Below are positions 15,826 to 23,094 of a stretch of DNA of 26,038 nt, in pieces. Below the pieces are notes generated by a model. It made no database searches. It saw nothing but the letters and a program-made list of their open reading frames with translations, and was not told the DNA's origin. The stretch is taken from contig JAKPQU010000572.1 of the NCBI GenBank assembly GCA_029555925.1, positions 1 through 26,038 on the forward strand, given 5' to 3'. Each line of letters starts with the position of its first letter. Within the stretch, counting starts at the first letter, position 1. Both the position numbers and the translations under genes were made by a program. Source of the DNA: Bacillota bacterium (GTDB taxonomy: Bacteria > Eremiobacterota > SpSt-956 > JAKJGF01).

Positions 15826-15854
15826 GGTTAATTCTCCACAGAGGTCAATTCTCC
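15826..15854. promoter_or_regulatory. Tandem 12-bp site upstream of the nucleoside operon
   Basis: GGTTAATTCTCC (15826-15837) and GGTCAATTCTCC (15843-15854) are direct repeats with one mismatch and a 17-bp period, about 40-70 bases upstream of the bmp start. The position suits an operator or a leader element. No convincing -35/-10 pair was found nearby. Confidence 0.35.
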
Positions 15855-15940
15855 TACAGCAGTTATTAAAAATAATTCTATAAAGTCAAACCGGACTATA
15901 CTTTCCATTTGAAACTTTTTCTATTTTAGAGTAAGTACAA

Positions 15941-15968
15941 TATGTATTATTTATGCTCACCTCAGTAA
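15941..15968. repeat. Dispersed 28-bp element, copy 2
   Basis: Matches 2967-2994 at 27 of 28 positions in the same orientation. It is followed by the inverted repeat ACTGT (15979-15983) / ACAGT (15988-15992), which the first copy lacks. It lies between the bmp operon and the large duplicated protein gene. Confidence 0.8.
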
Positions 15969-16058
15969 TTTACAACTGACTGTTAATACAGTATATATTT
16001 TGTCCTTCAGAGACTCCGTTACTCCAGAACCTGGCAGTGGAAAGGATTTAAAAAAATA

Positions 16059-19000
16059 TTACTTTTCGGAGGGACTCTTAATATCAATAGTAGAAGCAAT
16101 TTTATTCACTACCCTGTTGACAGGTTTAACATCAAAGAGGGTATTAAAAAAGCTCAAATCGTGAACTACCTCTTCTTTTAAATGCTGGTTTTTCGGCTTG
16201 ACCTGTACAAGTTCTTCAAGAGTTTTTTCTCCGAAAGAAGTAAAGCCTTTTTCTTTAAAGAGGTTAATAATATCTTCCTTCTCCTGTTCAGAACGCACAT
16301 TTATCCTTTCCAGATAATCAAGAAGGTTCACACTGTTTTTAAACATAACTTCGTACATATAGTTTTTATGGTAATCACTGGGAATGATTCTCGTATGGTC
16401 TGCTTCGGGTGTAACCTGTCCCCACTGATCACTTCTGTGGCCTATCTGATCCAGACGGTTAAGTAATTCCGGTTTAAAAACCAGATCGCCGGCATGAATA
16501 TCCTGTTCCAGGTGACAGAAAACATAATCTGCACCGCCGGAAAACATGTCAAGTCCTCCGACACCATGTGTATTGACACCCAGTCTTTCTCTTTCCATCC
16601 TGGAACAGAGCAGACCTTCTTTATCCAGAATTGAAGAAAGTATTTCTTTAAGATTACCATGTAAATAGGTAAAGGGATAATAACTTTTTAATTCAGGCTC
16701 AAGTTCCAGAAGGGGAGCTTTAAAATAACCCCATCCACCTTTTACGGGAACAGGACTGTCTTTTTTATACATATTGCCCATCTCAGGAACAGGGTCATAG
16801 GAAGCCAGTTGAGTAATATCATTTACTCCTGTACGTTCCGAAATAACATCTATAAGATAACGCCTCTCTTCTTCCCCGGGCATATTCTGGCACGATAACA
16901 GAATATCTCTGTCTATAGCTTTATAAAGAAGAGCCATTTTTCTCAACCATGTGAGTTCCATATCTGATTGTGTGGCAGGGCCTGTATCTATATGAAGAGT
17001 TTCCCCGGTTTTCTCTATAATATCAGAAAGCTCTGCACTGTTTAATTTATTCCCTTTAGCAGTAACGGTCATAAGCCCCTGAAGTGAATAAGGAGGCACA
17101 CCATCAGGGAGTTTCTTGCTTTTTTCAGGTAATTTACGGGTAATAATCGTAAATTCAGAAGGACGATTCCAGTGATAATTTTCCGTTACGGGATAATAGG
17201 AATATTCCAGTCCGTTACTGTCGGTAAAGGTATAATGTAATCCTTCTTTCGTATTTTCAGCTGATATTCCGGATTTTTTAAAAGCTTCAAGAACCAGTTT
17301 ATTACCGGTCTCACCGAGTTTCATCTTCATGACAAACGTATCTTTTTTCTGTTCCAGAAGAATATTTCCGTCTTCTATATGATTACTGGAAGTAAAATAA
17401 GAATAACCTTCGGAGCCGGCAGAAGTTATTGCTGACATGAATGTTTCATCTATGTTTTGCAATGGTTTATCCGATGTTTCCGCTATGTTTGCATCTCTCC
17501 GGGTAATAGCAGTGGAAAGCTCTTTAAATTCTGCTGTCCCTTTGTTGTTTCTTCTGTGTAAAGATTTATCATGAATATGTTTGAGAACGGAATGGGATAC
17601 ATCAACGACGTCTTCGAGAGGTTTTCCGTTGAGAGAGGTTATGCCGTAAGATTTCAAACCTTCTATAAGGCGGGCTTTATTTTCTTCGGATGATACATTT
17701 ATTTTTTCCAGGTACTTTTCAAGAACCACACTATCTTTTACCATAACTTCATATACCGGCATAAGTTGGGCTTTATCAAGGGTAATACGATCATTAAAAT
17801 CCTTCTCCCCTACTTTACCAAATTTTCCAACTTTATGAATAACAGTATCTGTTCTTTCCATAGGTCTGTTAGACAAAACCAGAGAACCTCTATCGGAAGA
17901 TTTTGCAAGATGGAAAAAGGTATAATTCCCTGCTCCTACATCCATATCTCTGTCAGAAGTAATCCCTCTATTCGATATACCGAGAGACGTCTGTCTATCT
18001 TTCGTAGAAATAAGGCTCCCTGTATCACGAAATATATCCAGAATAGCCTGTACTTCATCGGTGCTGTAGTTATTGTGTACAAGCCTGAAATCCTTCAGAT
18101 TTCCATTCAGATATTTATCGGAATAAAACCCTGTCCAGTAAGGTTTACCTCCAGGCGTATCACGGACTTTATCCTGAACGGGTTCCCATTTATAGGAAGG
18201 AAGATTCCACACATCAACAGAAGTTTCTCTCTTAAGATATGCCAGAAGAAATACTATCTGACTTTCAAGAGAAACAGGTTCTTCATGCCATTTTTTGAGT
18301 ATTGTTCTGTAATCCGGTCCGTCCAGTTTCATTGCCGTAATATTCTTCTTAAGATAAAGAAGTTCCATCTCGCCTTTCAGAGGTTCTTTTATTTCTACTC
18401 CAAGAGCTTTACCCACTTCGGAAAGAATATTTTTTATGTCACAGGCCTGACCGGACACTATTTCAATATCTCCCTGAATGGCAAGAGAGTTTACATCCTC
18501 ACCATGGGTATAGGAATAATTTTTCTCATAAGGTCTGTAACTGATAGTTATGCCAGAAGGAAGACTTATGGTAAACCTGTTGCCTGTCTGTTCCATTGTA
18601 CCATTTTCCACCAGTTCCCCCTTTGAAATCTTTACTTTTTCTGTAACGAAAGTACCCTTTTCATATATTGCTCCATTGGCTTCAAAAAATTTTCTGATAA
18701 ATTCATCTTTATCTCCATCAATCTTACCTGTCAGTTTAATTTTATCACTGCCGTCCGATTTCTTTACCTGTACTGCCATGAGATGATTATCCTCAAAAAG
18801 TCCTGCTCCGCACCATACAGGTTCTCCACGCCATTTAGAGGCAGAAATATCAGACATCTTTTTATCTGTAATCGTTCCGTAAGGTTCATGCATAGAGGTA
18901 AGCTTATAGGCTTTACACCCGGTATGTTCCTTTACAGTACCTGATAGTTTCTGACATATCATTACAGGAATAGAAGCAAGGTTTCCCTGGGCAGCTCTCA

Positions 19001-19271
19001 AAATAGCAGACATAATAATAAGGCCTTCGGTAGTAAGTGAGAAAAGTCCACCTCCTGAAGAAAGAGCTTCAAAAAAGCATCTCAGCGTGTCGTTTAATTT
19101 TGACGACTTTTTTTCCTGTAATTTCCTGATGAATTTCTGTTCATCCGAAATCTGAGAAGAATTATTTTGTCCGAGAGCAACATTATCGACTGGAAGATTT
19201 TTCTTATGACTTTTTTTCTGTTCTCTGACAGTAGAAGGTAGAGATAAAGATGTTTTTGAAATCGAATTCAT
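16059..19271 (-). CDS. Large internally duplicated protein of unknown function, possible ADP-ribosyltransferase-like modules
   Basis: The 1070-residue product has no signal peptide. Residues 1-60 are polar, and a moderately hydrophobic stretch spans about 73-105. It contains two diverged copies of one module, about 150-560 and 620-1027. Matching anchors are YLNGNLKDF (387) / YLHGNLKEI (869), MDVGAGNYTFFHL (443) / MFSGGADYVFCHL (909), and YEVMVKDSVVLEKYLEKINV (507) / YEVMFKNSVNLLDYLERINV (973). The order of a YLHG-type segment, a GLL-S-R helix, then GGA-x-YVF recalls ADP-ribosyltransferase folds, but I do not recognise the family and this is a hypothesis. ATG 19271 is preceded by AAGAGGGG. The gene is monocistronic and divergent from the kinase gene. 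A long open frame on the opposite strand is a shadow. Confidence 0.85.
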   Translation of the reverse strand: MNSISKTSLSLPSTVREQKKSHKKNLPVDNVALGQNNSSQISDEQKFIRKLQEKKSSKLNDTLRCFFEALSSGGGLFSLTTEGLIIMSAILRAAQGNLASIPVMICQKLSGTVKEHTGCKAYKLTSMHEPYGTITDKKMSDISASKWRGEPVWCGAGLFEDNHLMAVQVKKSDGSDKIKLTGKIDGDKDEFIRKFFEANGAIYEKGTFVTEKVKISKGELVENGTMEQTGNRFTISLPSGITISYRPYEKNYSYTHGEDVNSLAIQGDIEIVSGQACDIKNILSEVGKALGVEIKEPLKGEMELLYLKKNITAMKLDGPDYRTILKKWHEEPVSLESQIVFLLAYLKRETSVDVWNLPSYKWEPVQDKVRDTPGGKPYWTGFYSDKYLNGNLKDFRLVHNNYSTDEVQAILDIFRDTGSLISTKDRQTSLGISNRGITSDRDMDVGAGNYTFFHLAKSSDRGSLVLSNRPMERTDTVIHKVGKFGKVGEKDFNDRITLDKAQLMPVYEVMVKDSVVLEKYLEKINVSSEENKARLIEGLKSYGITSLNGKPLEDVVDVSHSVLKHIHDKSLHRRNNKGTAEFKELSTAITRRDANIAETSDKPLQNIDETFMSAITSAGSEGYSYFTSSNHIEDGNILLEQKKDTFVMKMKLGETGNKLVLEAFKKSGISAENTKEGLHYTFTDSNGLEYSYYPVTENYHWNRPSEFTIITRKLPEKSKKLPDGVPPYSLQGLMTVTAKGNKLNSAELSDIIEKTGETLHIDTGPATQSDMELTWLRKMALLYKAIDRDILLSCQNMPGEEERRYLIDVISERTGVNDITQLASYDPVPEMGNMYKKDSPVPVKGGWGYFKAPLLELEPELKSYYPFTYLHGNLKEILSSILDKEGLLCSRMERERLGVNTHGVGGLDMFSGGADYVFCHLEQDIHAGDLVFKPELLNRLDQIGHRSDQWGQVTPEADHTRIIPSDYHKNYMYEVMFKNSVNLLDYLERINVRSEQEKEDIINLFKEKGFTSFGEKTLEELVQVKPKNQHLKEEVVHDLSFFNTLFDVKPVNRVVNKIASTIDIKSPSEK

Positions 19272-19614
19272 TATAAAACCCCTCTTGAGTGATAAATATT
19301 ATATAATAATTAATATAACATAAAAACCGTAGTTTGTGCAAAATTCTATGTTAAAATTTTGTTAACAATATTATAGTGTATTTCATATCCTTCATTATTT
19401 TTTCTTTACTGATAAAAAAGCACTGGCAGTATTAAGTGAAATATGATAGAATAATTTAAAATATAATAAAGTAAGAAATAACCTCAAAATAAGATATATC
19501 TGGCAAAAATAATATATATATGTAAAACAATATAAAACTCGTAATACCACAAACGTTCATTATCAAGAATACATTAAAGAGAACATATAATCGATAAAAA
19601 ATCAGGGAGGAATC
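19272..19614. other. Divergent intergenic region, 343 bp
   Basis: Very AT-rich gap between the duplicated-module gene (-) and the PAS kinase gene (+). It holds the minus-strand ribosome site (AAGAGGGG), a likely minus-strand promoter (19312-19341), and on the plus strand TATAAT at 19586-19591 and AGGGAGG at 19604-19610. No heptamer array, small gene or RNA gene is evident, unlike most other gaps. Confidence 0.6.
19312..19341 (-). promoter_or_regulatory. Likely promoter of the duplicated-module gene
   Basis: On the minus strand TTGCAC (19336-19341) and TATATT (19312-19317) are 18 bp apart, and TG-T precedes the -10 (extended -10 form). The predicted leader is about 35 bases. Confidence 0.45.
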
Positions 19615-21576
19615 ATGGAATCTACAAAACTGAGTGAAAAAAATTTTCACATTCTATTTGAGACTGCATCAACAGGTATTTTAATCATAGATAAAGACTC
19701 AAATATTATCCTTGCCAATAAAAAAATCGATGAAATCTTTCGTTATAACCCGGGTGAATTAACCGGACAAAAACTCAATATACTTTTACCTGAAAGGTTT
19801 CATGAAAAACATAACGGTTACTGCACCACCTATTTTTCCCATCCTGAGATCCGTCCTATGACCGACTGTCTGAATGCTATAGGCATACGAAAAGACGGAA
19901 CTGAAATATTCCTGGATGTATCTCTGAGCTATTGTGAGATAGATAATGGTCATCTATTCATCGCTTTTATCCTTGATGTAACAGAAAAAATAAAAATCGA
20001 GAAAGCATTAAAGGAATCCGAAATATTCCTTGCGGCGATAGTCAACGCATTGCCTTCTCATACTGCCTTATTGAATTCTTCCGGAAAAATTATATCGGTG
20101 AACAGGGCGTGGTGTAATTTTGCAGATGCCAGCGGCCTTACCTGGCCTGATTATGGGAAAGGAAGAAATTATATCGACATATGTGACAGAACGTCGGGCC
20201 CTGACTCGGATATAGCAGGAAAGGCATCCGATGGAATCCGTAAGGTAATATCAGGACAGAAAGACTTTTTTTCCATGGAATATACATGTCACGGTCCCGA
20301 TGAAAAGAGATATTTTATTATGAAGGTTATCCCTTATAACAATACGGAAATTACAGGGGTAATAGTGGCACATGAAAATATTACCGGCATCATACAATCG
20401 AAAGAAGCGCTGAAAGAAAGTGAAGAAAAATTTCGTACACTATTTGAAAGCGCCCCTCTCGGTATTATGGTTGTCGACCTGGAAAGCCATATTATACAGA
20501 TAAACGATACGGTTGAAGTTCTCTTCGGTTATAAGAGAAATGATTTAATTGGCGAAAAAGTTGAGATACTAGTGCCTGAACGTTTCCGGATTGCCCATGT
20601 CGAACATATAAGAAATTATTATAAAAACCCCTCCAGACGGCCAATGGGAGAAGGGCTGGATATATACGGAAGAAGAAAAGACGGTTCCGAACTTCCCCTT
20701 GCAATAGCCCTGAGCCATATCAACGTTAAAGATGTTATGTTCAATATAGTTTTCATCAATGATATTACAGAAGTCAAAGAAAGAGAAAAGGAAAAGGAAC
20801 AATTTTTAAAGATTATTCAATCAAATATAGTTGAATTGAATATAGCCAATAAAGAGCTTAAAAAAGCATCCAGAATGAAAGACGAATTCCTTGCAAATAT
20901 GAGCCATGAACTTAGAACTCCCCTCAATGCCATTCTCGGCATGTCTGAAACCCTTCTGGAAGAAACATACGGAACGTTAAATTCGAATCAGGAAAAAAGT
21001 GTAAAAACCATTGAAGAAAGCGGGAAACATCTTTTAAGCCTCATTAATGACATTCTGGATTTATCAAAAATAGAAGCGGGAAAATTTGAGATTCAGCTTT
21101 CTCCGGTAACGGTTTTTCCTGTATGTAATGCATGTCTTACCATGATAAAACAGCAGGCTCATAAAAAACATCTGCAGATTATTACAAATTTTGACAGTGA
21201 AGTAATAACCATCAACACGGATGAAAAGAGATTGAAACAGATTTTGGTAAATCTATTAAATAATGCAGTGAAATTTACGGAAGAAGGCAAAAAAATTGGC
21301 ATTAATGTTCTCTGTGACAGAAAGAACAATATGGTTAACTTTACGGTATGGGATGAAGGAATAGGTATAGCTGAAAAAGACATGGACAGGCTTTTTAAAT
21401 CATTTACCCAGATAGACAGCCGGCTATCCAGAAGATATGAAGGAACCGGACTGGGTCTTGCTCTGGTAGCCCGCCTGACAGAACTTCTAGGAGGCATGGT
21501 ATCTGTAGAGAGTACTCCCGGTAAAGGAAGCCGTTTTACTGTCAAATTGCCGATTGAATATAGCCCCAAAGAATGA
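19615..21576 (+). CDS. Cytosolic three-PAS sensor histidine kinase
   Basis: The 653-residue product has no membrane segment. Three PAS domains span about 8-128, 135-263 and 270-390. The first and third are close relatives (both have L-PERF, RPM and RKDG-E), suggesting duplication. A short coiled coil (about 384-420) leads to HisKA with NMSHELRTPLNAILGM, phospho-accepting His431. The HATPase domain has ILVNLLNNAVKFTEEGK (N box), WDEGIGIAEKD (G1) and GTGLGLALVARL (G2), all intact. It should autophosphorylate and pass phosphate to a receiver, most simply the one encoded 59 bases downstream. AGGGAGG lies four bases before ATG. No heme or flavin ligand signature is obvious in the PAS domains, so the signal is unknown. 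Confidence 0.95.
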   Translation: MESTKLSEKNFHILFETASTGILIIDKDSNIILANKKIDEIFRYNPGELTGQKLNILLPERFHEKHNGYCTTYFSHPEIRPMTDCLNAIGIRKDGTEIFLDVSLSYCEIDNGHLFIAFILDVTEKIKIEKALKESEIFLAAIVNALPSHTALLNSSGKIISVNRAWCNFADASGLTWPDYGKGRNYIDICDRTSGPDSDIAGKASDGIRKVISGQKDFFSMEYTCHGPDEKRYFIMKVIPYNNTEITGVIVAHENITGIIQSKEALKESEEKFRTLFESAPLGIMVVDLESHIIQINDTVEVLFGYKRNDLIGEKVEILVPERFRIAHVEHIRNYYKNPSRRPMGEGLDIYGRRKDGSELPLAIALSHINVKDVMFNIVFINDITEVKEREKEKEQFLKIIQSNIVELNIANKELKKASRMKDEFLANMSHELRTPLNAILGMSETLLEETYGTLNSNQEKSVKTIEESGKHLLSLINDILDLSKIEAGKFEIQLSPVTVFPVCNACLTMIKQQAHKKHLQIITNFDSEVITINTDEKRLKQILVNLLNNAVKFTEEGKKIGINVLCDRKNNMVNFTVWDEGIGIAEKDMDRLFKSFTQIDSRLSRRYEGTGLGLALVARLTELLGGMVSVESTPGKGSRFTVKLPIEYSPKE

Positions 21577-21635
21577 TTTATTGAGAAATAAAAATAAATT
21601 TCTCCGATATATATCTAAAACAAGGAGTGAATTTT

Positions 21636-23081
21636 ATGGAACCCGTTATATTGATTGTAGACGACGAACCGTCTGCACGGGATACACTGAGTGGTATTCT
21701 ATTTGGCCGTGGCTATAACCTTGTTTTTGCAGCCAATGGTATGGAAGCGCTAAAAAAAGCCGGAGAAATAAAACCGGATCTTATACTTCTGGATATTATG
21801 ATGCCGGACATAGATGGTTTCGAAGTATGCAGACGACTTCGTCAGGATGTTATTCTTGCTGAAGTGCCGATTATTATGATTACGGCTCTTGATGACCAGG
21901 CTTCCTATATAGAGGGAATAGAAGCAGGAGCAGATGATTTTATATCAAAGCCATATAACAGGGTAAAACTCAGGAGCAGGATTAAAACTATTACCAGGCT
22001 TAACCGTTACAGGCTCCTTCATCAGGAAAGGGAAAAATTCGAATGGGTCGTGGAAGAGTCGGATGACGGTTATATTATGTTAAATAATAAAGAAGAAATG
22101 TTATATATAAATCCCAGAGCGCGGTTTTATCTAAATCTCCCGGAAGACAGACATTCGGAAATATCGAAGACCTTTACGGAAGCGGCAAAAAAATATTATA
22201 TGTTCGAACCGCAGGATGCCTGGAATACATGGCCATGCCATCTGTCGGACACCCGTTACATGGTAAGACCAGCCAATAAAAATTCCGGCCCATTCTGGCT
22301 TCAGGTTGAAGTCAGGAAAATATCAACAGGCTGTGAAGGTTTTATCGTAAGACTCCGTAATGTGACAGATAAAATTGCTTCTCAAACGAATGTGTGGACA
22401 TTCCACAGTATGATCAGCCATAAGCTTAGAACGCCTCTGGCCCCTCTGGAAGCGATCTTTGAATTCTTTGAAATGGATCGTTCCGTGCTATCATCTGAAG
22501 AAATGGATTCTTTACTATCAGAAGCCCATCAGGCAGCTTTACGTATAAAAAATCAGCTGGTAAGTATAACAGATTATATAACGTCCCGTGATTTAACAAA
22601 ACCATATCTCGGAACATGCACTATTGTCAATATAACGGCCATAGTAGAGGAAATCAAAAAAGAAATAAAAGACCTATCAGTCACGGTTTACTGTAAAGGT
22701 ATAGATGATATGAACAATACCTGTATAACGTTTTCTGTTCCTGCGATGAAAATGGTTTTGACAGAATTAATTTTTAATTCCGTAAAATTTCACCCTGAAA
22801 AAAAACCGGACATACAGATAGATATATTTCCTGTTCACGATGGTATAGAGATTAAAATCAGCGATAACGGAATTACCCTTTCTCCCGAACAACTGATGAA
22901 TATGTGGATACCATACCATCAGGCAGAAAAATATTTCACAGGTGAAGTCTCAGGCATGGGCCTGGGACTTTCGGCAGTAGCATCTTTGATATGGTCAACA
23001 GGCGGAACATGTAAATCCCATAACAGAGAAGACATGCCCGGAATAGTGATAGAGCTTATATTTCCGCTGGTAAATCGATGA
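21636..23081 (+). CDS. Response receiver-PAS-histidine kinase hybrid
   Basis: I place the start at ATG 21636, eight bases after AAGGAG (21622-21627), instead of the GTG 21627 inside that site. The product has 481 residues. The receiver domain (1-125) is complete: Asp9/Asp10, phospho-acceptor Asp53 in LLDIMMPD, Thr83 and Lys105. A PAS-like segment (about 132-245) precedes a kinase core with SHKLRTPL (His262). The ATPase domain has FNSVKFHPEKK and GMGLGLSAVAS, but the G1 box reads DNGIT and lacks the usual second Gly, so activity may be weak. There is no DNA-binding or other output domain. With the preceding kinase it probably forms one phosphorelay whose final target lies elsewhere. Confidence 0.92.
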   Translation: MEPVILIVDDEPSARDTLSGILFGRGYNLVFAANGMEALKKAGEIKPDLILLDIMMPDIDGFEVCRRLRQDVILAEVPIIMITALDDQASYIEGIEAGADDFISKPYNRVKLRSRIKTITRLNRYRLLHQEREKFEWVVEESDDGYIMLNNKEEMLYINPRARFYLNLPEDRHSEISKTFTEAAKKYYMFEPQDAWNTWPCHLSDTRYMVRPANKNSGPFWLQVEVRKISTGCEGFIVRLRNVTDKIASQTNVWTFHSMISHKLRTPLAPLEAIFEFFEMDRSVLSSEEMDSLLSEAHQAALRIKNQLVSITDYITSRDLTKPYLGTCTIVNITAIVEEIKKEIKDLSVTVYCKGIDDMNNTCITFSVPAMKMVLTELIFNSVKFHPEKKPDIQIDIFPVHDGIEIKISDNGITLSPEQLMNMWIPYHQAEKYFTGEVSGMGLGLSAVASLIWSTGGTCKSHNREDMPGIVIELIFPLVNR

Positions 23082-23094
23082 CCTGTCCAAAATA

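Noticed and set aside
15786..15940. Purine riboswitch ahead of the nucleoside operon
   Set aside because: Searched by eye for the conserved junction strings such as TTTCTACC and the three-way junction layout on the minus strand and did not find them.
16000..16058. Intrinsic terminator after the duplicated-module gene
   Set aside because: Only a 4-bp CCAG/CTGG stem without a following U-tract on the minus strand was found, too weak to call.
17766..18626. 286-codon open frame on the plus strand
   Set aside because: It lies wholly antisense to the duplicated-module gene, which has a ribosome site and internal homology. The plus-strand frame has no ribosome site and a composition typical of a shadow.
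19456..19650. Small minus-strand ORF of 64 codons in the divergent gap
   Set aside because: AT-rich, low-complexity Phe/Ile/Leu composition, no ribosome site, and it overlaps the start of the kinase gene.
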